11,010 nucleotides of DNA from RUG806 sp963624415 (GTDB lineage Bacteria > Bacillota > Clostridia > Oscillospirales > Acutalibacteraceae). The stretch covers positions 1 through 11,010 of the forward strand of contig CAVFPQ010000078.1 of the NCBI GenBank assembly GCA_963624415.1, read 5' to 3'. The notes below the pieces were generated by a model that made no database searches, had not been told where the DNA came from, and saw only the letters and a program-made list of their open reading frames with translations. Positions within the stretch are counted from its first letter, which is position 1; every line of letters starts with the position of its first letter. This document shows, piece after piece, positions 1-5,281 of the stretch. Made by a program: the position numbers and the translations under genes.

Positions 1-34
1 GAAGCAAGCAAGTAAGCAATAATCAAGACAAAAT

Positions 35-70
35 AAAAAAGCTCTCGGATAGAAACCCGGGAGCTTTTTT
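35..70 (-). terminator. Rho-independent terminator after the acyltransferase gene
   Basis: The stem arm AAAAAAGCTCTCGG (35-48) pairs with CCGGGAGCTTTTTT (57-70) with only one G-U pair, leaving an 8-nt loop. Read on the minus strand, it begins 6 nt after the acyltransferase stop codon and ends in a run of six T followed by ATTTTG. It should end the minus-strand transcript carrying the NimA-like and acyltransferase genes. The symmetrical A/T tails mean it could also work on the plus strand for a gene left of the window. Confidence 0.9.
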
Positions 71-76
71 CGCTGT

Positions 77-1108
77 TTAAGGTACTATGTGTTTTATAAT
101 CGGAATTTTCTGCAGTGCTTTTATCAGTAATCCCGACAGTATAAACAGAATAATAGCGAATATTGTTCTCTGAATAAAATCGAGGGAAGAAATGTCGAGC
201 AGTCTTTTTATTGTTTTCATAAGCGGAATATGCACAAGGTATATCCCGAATGTCTGTCCGCCGAAAAATGTGATAGTTTTCAGCAGCTTTGCGGGAAGTC
301 TGTCGAACGGAATTTTCCTGAAAATAAGAAATACCGCAGATGAGTACATATAGCACCAAATGGTATTATATCCCTTAAACAGAGAGTTAATATTGCCGTC
401 TCTGTAAGAAAGATATATTGTTCCGAAAAAATGAACGGCAAATCCGACTGCACCTAATATATAGATTGCTATGCGAATTTTTTTATTCGGGGTGTAATTG
501 TCCAGATAATAACCTATCATTGCGTATGGCAGGTATCCGGTGAATGCGGCAAAAGTAAAAGTCCCGTTATGCAAGATTGCACCGTCAGTTATTTGTGAAA
601 CAAACGGAAGAAAAACATTTACGGTGATGCCGGCGACAATGCAGTACAGAAAAATATTTTTTCTTTTTTCTTTTTCAACACTTCCGAGTATCGGAATAAC
701 AAGATAAATTCCGAAAATTATCAGAAAAAAGTAATATAACGGCATATATTTGCAGGTGATAATTCCGTTTATTATATCAAGTGGCTTAAGGCTTACGCTG
801 TCGATACCGTCAAAACATATGACAAACAGAAGCCCCAATATGCTCCACGTCAGAAAGGGAATAACCGTTTTCTTAATTCTTTTAATGAAATATTCTTTTG
901 TCGTACAGCGGTCTCTGTAATCAATGAGTGTCACACCGGACAGCATTACAAAAACAGGAACCGCAAAATAGAAAACGCATTCAATCGCATTATCTGCAAT
1001 CCATCCGACATTTTTCCGAAAATTCCAAAATCCGCTTGTGTGCATAAACAGCACCGCAAGGCATGAAAATACATTAAGTACGGTTATATAGGTTTTCCTT
1101 TGTGCCAC
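77..1108 (-). CDS. Acyltransferase-3 family membrane protein (OafA/WecH-like O-acyltransferase)
   Basis: A 343-residue multi-pass membrane protein of the acyltransferase-3 family. The family moves acyl groups, usually acetyl, onto extracellular sugars such as O-antigen, exopolysaccharide or peptidoglycan; the acceptor here cannot be read from sequence. The first hydrophobic segment carries the family's N-terminal pattern ending in F-M-H (His23 is the likely conserved histidine). It is followed by a basic stretch and hydrophobic helix (KRIKKTVIPFLTWS, near residues 75-90) and, near the C-terminus, GIYLVHIPLM, also typical of the family. About ten membrane helices are apparent. The start is GTG at 1106-1108, supported by GAGGAG (1118-1123) 9 nt upstream. 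The gene begins 32 nt after the stop of the NimA-like gene and is probably co-transcribed with it. No polysaccharide genes are adjacent, so the role is open. Confidence 0.9.
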   Translation of the reverse strand: MAQRKTYITVLNVFSCLAVLFMHTSGFWNFRKNVGWIADNAIECVFYFAVPVFVMLSGVTLIDYRDRCTTKEYFIKRIKKTVIPFLTWSILGLLFVICFDGIDSVSLKPLDIINGIITCKYMPLYYFFLIIFGIYLVIPILGSVEKEKRKNIFLYCIVAGITVNVFLPFVSQITDGAILHNGTFTFAAFTGYLPYAMIGYYLDNYTPNKKIRIAIYILGAVGFAVHFFGTIYLSYRDGNINSLFKGYNTIWCYMYSSAVFLIFRKIPFDRLPAKLLKTITFFGGQTFGIYLVHIPLMKTIKRLLDISSLDFIQRTIFAIILFILSGLLIKALQKIPIIKHIVP

Positions 1109-1140
1109 TGTCTTTTTCTCCTCAAAAAAATATTCTTCTG

Positions 1141-1617
1141 TTATTTCTCCTGAATTTCCTTAGCCGTTATATGTTCAATTGTGATTTCATACATCTGCAC
1201 GCCGGCACCGAATTTTGCAATTTCTTCGTTTACGGAATTTTCATCCGGATAATATTTCGTCGCAAGCTTTTTAAGAGTCTCGGCTGTTTTGTCGCTCTGC
1301 TCCGGCAAACGGCATCTGCCGAAGATGACAACACTTGTTAAAAACGGTGCCCACTCTTCTTTTTTAATCTGCTCTGAGCCGTACACGGTAAAGCAGACCT
1401 TATCGCACTTCTTTATCGACTCGTTCTTGTGACCGAATTTTGAACCGTGAATATATATCTTGTTCTCATTCTCGTCAAACAGAAAGTTTACCGGTACGGC
1501 ATAAGGGTAGCCGTCATCGCCGTTCACCGCCAGTACGCCGCGCCGCTCGGTTTTCAGAAGTTCGTGTGCCGCTGTCAAATCCCGTTCTTTTTCTTTTCGT
1601 CTTATCGGTCGAAACAT
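1141..1617 (-). CDS. NimA-like pyridoxamine 5'-phosphate oxidase-fold flavoprotein
   Basis: A protein of about 158 residues with the split-barrel flavin-binding fold of the pyridoxamine-phosphate-oxidase superfamily. It is closest in pattern to the NimA / 5-nitroimidazole-resistance group, whose members bind FMN, haem or related cofactors and probably reduce small molecules. Family signatures, numbered from the preferred start, are MFRPIRRKE at the N-terminus, GVLAVNGDDGYPYAVPVNF (27-45), IHGSKFGHK (56-64) and, later, SVVIFGRCRL. An in-frame ATG 24 nt upstream (1639-1641) would give 166 residues. The internal ATG at 1615-1617 is preferred because family members normally begin at MFR and because a purine-rich GAAAGAG lies 7 nt upstream, while the outer ATG has no Shine-Dalgarno-like sequence. 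It is the first gene of a two-gene unit with the acyltransferase. Actual nitroimidazole resistance is not implied: most members are of unknown substrate. Confidence 0.88.
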   Translation of the reverse strand: MFRPIRRKEKERDLTAAHELLKTERRGVLAVNGDDGYPYAVPVNFLFDENENKIYIHGSKFGHKNESIKKCDKVCFTVYGSEQIKKEEWAPFLTSVVIFGRCRLPEQSDKTAETLKKLATKYYPDENSVNEEIAKFGAGVQMYEITIEHITAKEIQEK

Positions 1618-1624
1618 ATTTTCA

Positions 1625-1631
1625 CTCTTTC
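1625..1631 (-). promoter_or_regulatory. Ribosome binding site deciding the NimA-like start
   Basis: GAAAGAG on the minus strand, 7 nt before the ATG at 1615-1617. It is not a perfect Shine-Dalgarno, but it is the only purine-rich tract suitably placed. The region just before the outer ATG (1639-1641) reads TTTAAATTTC, with no ribosome binding site. Confidence 0.5.
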
Positions 1632-1693
1632 CGCCTGCCATGAAATTTAAACAATCTTACTCAGCCACCGATACTTTCAGAGAATTACCGGTA

Positions 1694-1722
1694 AAGATAG
1701 TTTAGTTTTCAGATGTTCTCAA
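1694..1722 (-). promoter_or_regulatory. Predicted sigma-A promoter for the NimA-like/acyltransferase unit
   Basis: On the minus strand, TTGAGA (1717-1722, 5/6 match to -35) and TATCTT (1694-1699, 4/6 match to -10) are separated by exactly 17 bp. The start point would be near 1687, giving a leader of roughly 70 nt. The first two bases of the -35 box belong to the edge of the adjacent heptad repeat array. The perfect palindrome TTACCGGTAA (1685-1694) sits right at the start point and could be an operator. Prediction only. Confidence 0.5.
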
Positions 1723-1762
1723 TTGCTAATTGCTCATTGCTAATTGCTAATTGCTGATTGCT
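1721..1762. repeat. Six tandem copies of a 7-bp repeat (NATTGCT)
   Basis: Exactly six consecutive heptamers on the plus strand: AATTGCT, AATTGCT, CATTGCT, AATTGCT, AATTGCT, GATTGCT. Only the first base varies. The array abuts the 3' end of the aldo/keto reductase gene: its last base (1762) is part of that gene's stop codon. Its other edge touches the predicted -35 box of the NimA-like gene. The same unit recurs at 3608-3626. Copy number at such arrays can change by replication slippage. Confidence 0.95.
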
Positions 1763-2628
1763 TACTGTCTCGGCTTTCCGCTGTAAACCGGGAAGATATT
1801 ATATTTCTCGTAGTCCGTAAAGTGAACCTTCTTGAGTGTCTCCATATCCTCATCCGAAATCACGAACTCAACATCGGCATTGTTCTTGAGATGCTCAACG
1901 CTCTTTGATTTGGGCAGTGACACCGTGCCGAGCTGAAGTGTATAGCGAACACAGAGCTGTGCGCCCGTTACGCCGTATTTTTCGGACATTCCGATAACTT
2001 CCGGATTTTTAAGCGCGATACTGTGACCGATAGGGGAGTACGCTTCGACTAAAATATCATGCTCATTGCAATAGTCCACAAGCGGCATATCCGTTCTGCC
2101 TATGTGCAGAAGAATCTGATTTATCATCGGCTTGATTTCACAGGAGGGCAGAAGGCTCTCAAGATCGTCGACAAGGAAGTTTGACACACCTATGCTTTTA
2201 ACCTTGCCGGCTTTGTATGCGTCCTCAAGTGCTCGCCATACATTTTTGTTCTCTTCAAAATAACGCTTTTCGACACGAAATTCATTCCACGGCTGAGGGG
2301 AGTGTATTATAATCAAATCGAGATAATCAAGCCCCATTCTTTCAAGTGACTCGTCAATCGATTTTGCCGCCGATTCATATGTCTTATGCTCGGCTTCAAC
2401 CTTGCTTGTCACAAAAATATCTTCACGTGCTATACCGCTTTTGCGAATACCTTCGCCCACACCTCTCTCATTGTGATAAGACTGCGCCGTGTCAATGTGG
2501 CGGTAGCCTATTTCAATTGCGTTTTTAACGACATCTGCCACCTTGTCGTCGTCAATATGCCATGTGCCGGCGCCGAGTTTGGGAATCCTGACACCGTTTG
2601 ACATTGTGTATGTTTCGTTGAAAATCAT
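1762..2628 (-). CDS. Aldo/keto reductase, NADPH-dependent (AKR5-type)
   Basis: A 288-residue cytosolic (alpha/beta)8-barrel oxidoreductase that reduces aldehydes or ketones with NAD(P)H. The catalytic tetrad is complete: Asp46 and Tyr51 (HIDTAQSYHNE), Lys76 (FVTSKVE) and His109 (LIIIHSPQPW). Cofactor-site patterns are also present: GVSNF, a PIGHS loop, and LPKSKSVEHLKNN near the C-terminus, where family members bind the nicotinamide-cofactor phosphate. Length matches short bacterial AKRs (about 275-290). The ATG at 2626-2628 has GGAGG (2636-2640) 7 nt upstream. It is divergent from a MerR-family gene. A promoter with a 19-bp spacer and a CTTNAAG-N4-CTTNAAG dyad faces it, so it is probably the regulator's target and may detoxify reactive aldehydes (inference). 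A conventional promoter lies closer. No clear terminator follows, so some read-through into the NimA-like gene is possible. The exact substrate is unknown. Confidence 0.95.
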   Translation of the reverse strand: MIFNETYTMSNGVRIPKLGAGTWHIDDDKVADVVKNAIEIGYRHIDTAQSYHNERGVGEGIRKSGIAREDIFVTSKVEAEHKTYESAAKSIDESLERMGLDYLDLIIIHSPQPWNEFRVEKRYFEENKNVWRALEDAYKAGKVKSIGVSNFLVDDLESLLPSCEIKPMINQILLHIGRTDMPLVDYCNEHDILVEAYSPIGHSIALKNPEVIGMSEKYGVTGAQLCVRYTLQLGTVSLPKSKSVEHLKNNADVEFVISDEDMETLKKVHFTDYEKYNIFPVYSGKPRQ

Positions 2629-2727
2629 GCTTTTTCCTCCGTATCGTTTTATATTTCTTTTACAAAGCGAAACACCGCCCGTTTAGTAAATACCGCGAGT
2701 GCAACAGCTTGGGCGATTTTCTATTTA

Positions 2728-2756
2728 GTAATACCATTTTTTTTGCCTGTTGTCAA
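2728..2756 (-). promoter_or_regulatory. Proximal sigma-A promoter of the aldo/keto reductase
   Basis: Minus strand: TTGACA (2751-2756, perfect -35), a 17-bp spacer containing an A-tract, and TATTAC (2728-2733, 4/6 to -10). The start point near 2721 leaves a leader of about 93 nt. In the leader, CGCCC and GGGCG (plus-strand 2676-2680 and 2711-2715) could pair around a 30-nt loop. The -10 region lies within one copy of the motif GGTATT(T)ACTAAA, repeated about 42 bp downstream. Confidence 0.6.
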
Positions 2757-2776
2757 ACAGATATAATTTTTTCTTG

Positions 2777-2805
2777 TTGACAATATACGAATATGACTGT
2801 ATACT
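2777..2805 (+). promoter_or_regulatory. Near-consensus sigma-A promoter directed toward merR
   Basis: TTGACA (2777-2782, perfect -35), exactly 17 bp of spacer, TATACT (2800-2805, 5/6 to -10). Start point near 2812, leaving a leader of about 240 nt before merR. It stands back to back with the proximal reductase promoter; the two -35 boxes are about 20 bp apart. Both dyads (2810-2827 and 2835-2852) lie at or just downstream of its start point, so bound regulator could block it, giving negative autoregulation (inference). Confidence 0.7.
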
Positions 2806-2809
2806 GTCG

Positions 2810-2827
2810 TTTGAAGTTCGATTTAAG
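2810..2827. promoter_or_regulatory. Degenerate second MerR-type operator
   Basis: TTTGAAG-TTCG-ATTTAAG has the same half-site length and N4 spacing as the main dyad at 2835-2852, with only the first base of each half changed (6/7 each to CTTNAAG). It is offset 25 bp from the main dyad and overlaps the predicted start point of the plus-strand promoter and the -10 end of the distal reductase promoter. Could be an auxiliary or autoregulatory site, or a decayed copy. Confidence 0.45.
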
Positions 2828-2856
2828 TTTATCACTTAAAGTGTACTTCAAGTCAA
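2826..2856 (-). promoter_or_regulatory. MerR-type promoter/operator for the aldo/keto reductase (19-bp spacer)
   Basis: Minus strand: TTGACT (2851-2856, 5/6 to -35) and TAAACT (2826-2831, 4/6 to -10) are separated by 19 bp instead of 17. Within the spacer region lies the dyad CTTGAAG-TACA-CTTTAAG (plus-strand 2835-2852). Over-long spacers with a dyad between -35 and -10 are the hallmark of MerR-family activated promoters, where the regulator untwists DNA to realign the boxes. The half-sites match the CTTAAAG-N4-CTTTAAG operator described for Bacillus subtilis AdhR (recalled, not looked up). The start point near 2819 would give a leader of about 190 nt. Confidence 0.75.
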
Positions 2857-3052
2857 TACTTATCCGAAGAAATTCTTTTAAGTAAGACACTTCCGGTATA
2901 AAACAGAGACAGAAATAATGCAAAATTCAGGAAAACAACAAAGCGTTTTGGATTATATGGCTACGTATAAAAACAAATTTGCCGTATATAATCAATTGGA
3001 TGGTCAGCACAGCCTGTAAATTGTTAATTATTTCAGAGAAAGAGGTAAGATT

Positions 3053-3502
3053 ATGGTCTACACTGTCGGCGACACAGCAAAAAAACTCGGCATTTCCGCA
3101 TCAACTCTCCGTTATTACGACAAAGAAGGGCTTCTTCCGTTTGTTGAGCGTTCAACCGGCGGCATCCGTATGTTTAAGGACTCCGATATCGAGTGGCTTA
3201 AAATTATCGGCTGTATGAAAAAAGCCGGTATGTCAATAAAGGACATAAAAAAGTATATCGATCTCTCTCTTCAGGGGGATGACACAATCTCCGAACGCCT
3301 CGAGCTGTTCCGCACACAGCGTGATAAGCTCCTAAAGCAGATGGAGGAATTACAGCACACCCTTCTTACTGTCGAATATAAATGCTGGTACTACGAAAAA
3401 GCCGAAACCTACGGCACAACCGGCATAATGCAGACAATGCACGCCGACGAAATCCCCGAAAAATTCCGTGCCATCCGTGAAGAACTCAAAAATAACCGAT
3501 AA
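3053..3502 (+). CDS. MerR-family transcriptional regulator, AdhR/NmlR-like
   Basis: A 149-residue DNA-binding regulator. Residues 2-70 form the MerR winged helix-turn-helix: VGDTAKKLGISASTLRYYDKEGLL, then the wing GGIRMFKDSDIEWL. A long coiled-coil dimerisation helix follows (about 80-120). The segment IGCMKKAGMSIKDI resembles the same place in AdhR; Cys54 aligns with the single conserved cysteine that AdhR uses to sense aldehydes and other thiol-reactive electrophiles. There is no metal-binding cysteine cluster near the C-terminus, so metal sensing is unlikely. The ATG has AGAGG 7 nt upstream. It is divergent from an aldo/keto reductase whose upstream region carries the matching dyad, so regulator, site and target lie together. 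A terminator begins 4 nt after the stop. Assignment to MerR is certain; assignment to the AdhR/NmlR subgroup is likely. Confidence 0.95.
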   Translation: MVYTVGDTAKKLGISASTLRYYDKEGLLPFVERSTGGIRMFKDSDIEWLKIIGCMKKAGMSIKDIKKYIDLSLQGDDTISERLELFRTQRDKLLKQMEELQHTLLTVEYKCWYYEKAETYGTTGIMQTMHADEIPEKFRAIREELKNNR

Positions 3503-3506
3503 TCTA

Positions 3507-3548
3507 AAGGCTTCGACAGTGCCCTCCACCGCCGAAGCCTTATTTTAT
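3507..3548 (+). terminator. Rho-independent terminator after merR
   Basis: The perfect 9-bp stem AAGGCTTCG (3507-3515) / CGAAGCCTT (3533-3541), with a 17-nt loop, is followed by a T-rich tract (TTATTTTAT). It starts 4 nt after the merR stop. On the opposite strand the tail is poorer in T (CCTTTAGATT), so it may act only weakly for the converging rnmV transcript. Confidence 0.8.
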
Positions 3549-3572
3549 AATGCAGAATGCATTCTACATTAT
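3547..3572. repeat. 26-bp imperfect palindrome made of AATGCAG/AATGCAT-like units
   Basis: ATAATG (3547-3552), then C, then the 12-bp perfect palindrome AGAATGCATTCT (3554-3565), then A, then CATTAT (3567-3572). Everything except the one C/A position is self-complementary. The units (GAATGCA, TTATGCA) match the heptads found at 10955-10982. It lies between the merR terminator and the TGC-loop hairpin, in the convergent merR/rnmV intergenic region. Confidence 0.85.
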
Positions 3573-3581
3573 GCATTAAGT

Positions 3582-3626
3582 ATAATCCAAGTCCGCAGGA
3601 CTTCCGAAATTGCTAATTGCTAATTG
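3582..3626 (-). repeat. TGC-loop hairpin element with AATTGCT heptads (copy A)
   Basis: On the minus strand the order is: heptads (CAATT, AGCAATT, AGCAATT), TCGGA, stem AGTCC, loop TGC, stem GGACT, TGGATTAT. The heptads are at 3608-3626 and the stem-loop at 3589-3603 (6 bp if an extra A-T pair is counted). The architecture matches the element at 10955-11010, with different but self-complementary stem bases. The heptads overlap the end of rnmV and encode its last four residues and stop codon. A weak role as transcript-end hairpin for rnmV is possible, but there is no T-run after it. Confidence 0.85.
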
Positions 3627-4206
3627 TTTTTTTTGTTTGCCTGCAAAACTCGTCATACGTCATAACCATATTAATCGCCTGAAGCATTGTTTTGCCCGTA
3701 AGTCGTGCGGGGAGGGCGTTTTGCTCAAGAAAAGCACGCCGTTTTTCGGCACTGCCGTCTGTTCCCGTAAGCCCTGCTTCATATAAATCCGCTGTTGTGA
3801 TTTCTCTTTTTTCGGCAATTTTTTTTGTCTCGGAAAATGCTCCGGATTTTATCAGAGCCTCTGTCAGAATGCTGTTATCAATGCCCTCAACACCCAGTTT
3901 TCCCTCTTTTGAAGGCGTGTCCTTGCGTTTCTCTTTTCCGAAAATATCCGGAATGAAAACGTGTGTAACTCTGTCTTCGGGAACAATATTTTTTATCAGA
4001 TTTCTTATCTTAAATCCGGCGGCATCGGAGTCCGTCAGAATGAGCAGTCCTTTTTCGAGGGCTGTTTTTTTAATAAAACGCTGTTTTTCTTTGTCGTTGA
4101 AAATGTGAAAGCCGTCCGTTGTGATAATCAGTGCGTCCACCACACCCGAAAGCCTTATTTTGTCATAACGCCCTTCAACAATAATCGCTTTGTCCGTATA
4201 AAGCAT
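3613..4206 (-). CDS. rnmV: Ribonuclease M5-like Toprim protein (5S rRNA maturation)
   Basis: A 197-residue protein with an N-terminal Toprim domain: catalytic glutamate Glu11 in AIIVEGRYDK and the acidic pair Asp59/Asp61 in LLILTDSDAAGFKIR. These residues coordinate the metal ion. The C-terminal half (DLYEAGLTGTDGSAEKRRAFLEQNALP..TGKTMLQAINM) matches the DUF4093-type region of RNase M5, which cuts 5S rRNA precursor while it is bound by ribosomal protein uL18. Length is close to the B. subtilis enzyme (about 186). The ATG at 4204-4206 has AGGAG 4 nt upstream, inside the 9-nt gap after holA, so it is the last gene of the mfd operon. Here it is not beside the rRNA methyltransferase ksgA as in Bacillus. 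The final residues TISN and the stop come from a heptad repeat. Family assignment is good; 5S rRNA specificity is inferred. Confidence 0.85.
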   Translation of the reverse strand: MLYTDKAIIVEGRYDKIRLSGVVDALIITTDGFHIFNDKEKQRFIKKTALEKGLLILTDSDAAGFKIRNLIKNIVPEDRVTHVFIPDIFGKEKRKDTPSKEGKLGVEGIDNSILTEALIKSGAFSETKKIAEKREITTADLYEAGLTGTDGSAEKRRAFLEQNALPARLTGKTMLQAINMVMTYDEFCRQTKKTISN

Positions 4207-4215
4207 TTTTCTCCT

Positions 4216-5277
4216 CTATTTTATGCAGAACGCAAGCTTTGCTATAAGCTCCGTCAGCAGAATTTCATCATCGGTTGAAAATGACTTCGCCTTAGTGTCG
4301 GTCTCCTGCAAAATATCAATGCATTTTTTGATTGATGACAGCTTGATTTTTCGCACGACGCCCGATGACATACTTATGCCCTTTACGCCGTAAGCATTCT
4401 CTATTTCACGCACATTGCCGTCATAGTTTAATGCCAGCTTATATCTGTACGCATTCACAAACGCGCTTGCCATTGTGCCCAAAATGAACTCGGTCGGTGC
4501 CTTTCTTCTTAAAATCTCCTTGGCAACTCTGTAAGCGTTTTCGACATCGCCCGACAAAATGGAGTCGCTTATACCGTAAATCGATGCTTCAACACTGTTC
4601 GTTGAGACACTGTCTATCATTTCTTTTGTAATCGGCTTGCCGTCCGCAAATGCGCACAGCTTCGAAAACTCGTTTGTGACTGTCTGAATGTCGCCGCCGA
4701 CCTTTTCGACAAGATAAACGGCATCATCGGTTGATATGCTTGTGTTGTAATTTTTCGCTTTTGTTACAAGTGATTTGGCCAGCTGTTCGGGAGTTCTTCG
4801 GTCAATTCTGGCGACTATGCCGTATTTTTCGACGATTTTTATAATCTCGTTCCACTTTGGTGTGTCGTTTTTCCATGCGGTTTTTGAAGGCCCGTTTTTG
4901 CCGCTCTCAATGTCTATTGTGTTAAAATAGAAAATAAGCAGAGCCGTGTCGGGGTTTGTTCTCAGCCCCTGTTCAAACTCCCGGAGCTTTTCTTTTTTGA
5001 GTGTTGACAGCGGATAATTTCTTACGAGAACAACAATTTTTTCGCTCATCATGGGCATTGTTTCCGCACAGGCGAAAATGTCATCAAGCTCATTTTCATC
5101 GTCATTGAATGTATGCAGATTAAATACTCTTAATGAGTCGTCAAGCACCGATTTTATAAGCTTTTCGCAGTACATCTCTTTCAGAAAATCATCTTCACCG
5201 AAAATAAACCACACATTTTTGCCTGTGCCGTTTTTTATCAGTCTTGATATTTCCGATTCGCTTGTTACAATCGGCAT
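4216..5277 (-). CDS. holA: DNA polymerase III subunit delta (clamp-loader)
   Basis: A 353-residue HolA family protein (typical length about 330-350). Delta is the clamp-loader subunit that opens the sliding-clamp ring. Recognisable features are an N-terminal AAA-like start WFIFGEDDFLKEMYCEKLI, the early helix-strand set ending in EKIVVLVRNYPLS, the mid-region YLVEKVGGDIQTVTNEFSKLCAFADGKPITKEMID, and the delta C-terminal helical domain beginning at ASIYGISDSILSGDVENAY, followed by LRRKAPTEFILGTMASAFVNAYR. As usual for delta, there is no functional Walker A ATPase motif. The ATG at 5275-5277 lies 4 nt after the comEC stop, with its ribosome binding site inside comEC, so translation is probably coupled. 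comEC-holA adjacency is common in Firmicutes and supports the call. Confidence 0.94.
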   Translation of the reverse strand: MPIVTSESEISRLIKNGTGKNVWFIFGEDDFLKEMYCEKLIKSVLDDSLRVFNLHTFNDDENELDDIFACAETMPMMSEKIVVLVRNYPLSTLKKEKLREFEQGLRTNPDTALLIFYFNTIDIESGKNGPSKTAWKNDTPKWNEIIKIVEKYGIVARIDRRTPEQLAKSLVTKAKNYNTSISTDDAVYLVEKVGGDIQTVTNEFSKLCAFADGKPITKEMIDSVSTNSVEASIYGISDSILSGDVENAYRVAKEILRRKAPTEFILGTMASAFVNAYRYKLALNYDGNVREIENAYGVKGISMSSGVVRKIKLSSIKKCIDILQETDTKAKSFSTDDEILLTELIAKLAFCIK

Positions 5278-5281
5278 TGCG

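Larger units (their letters stand above)
2629..3052. other. 424-bp divergent regulatory region between the reductase and merR
   Basis: No convincing gene is present. The region contains two minus-strand promoter candidates, one strong plus-strand promoter, a MerR-type dyad plus a degenerate second copy, a near-duplicated 12/13-bp motif (2682-2694 and 2724-2735) around the proximal reductase promoter, and a 33-codon ORF without a ribosome binding site (2918-3019). A perfect TATAAT at 2987-2992 (plus) has no good -35 partner but could give merR a short leader. merR itself has AGAGG 7 nt before its ATG. Confidence 0.75.

Noticed and set aside
1..30. AAGCA-rich stretch at the window start as another heptad array
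   Set aside because: The units are irregular and do not keep a 7-bp phase.
2918..3019. A 33-codon plus-strand ORF in the merR leader, starting MQNSGKQQS
   Set aside because: No Shine-Dalgarno sequence before its ATG, no recognisable family, and such a length is expected by chance; not listed as a gene.
3547..3626. Possible CRISPR-like or IS-end structure in the repeat cluster
   Set aside because: Units are only 7 bp with no spacers, and there is no transposase or target-site duplication, so neither CRISPR nor an intact insertion sequence is supported.
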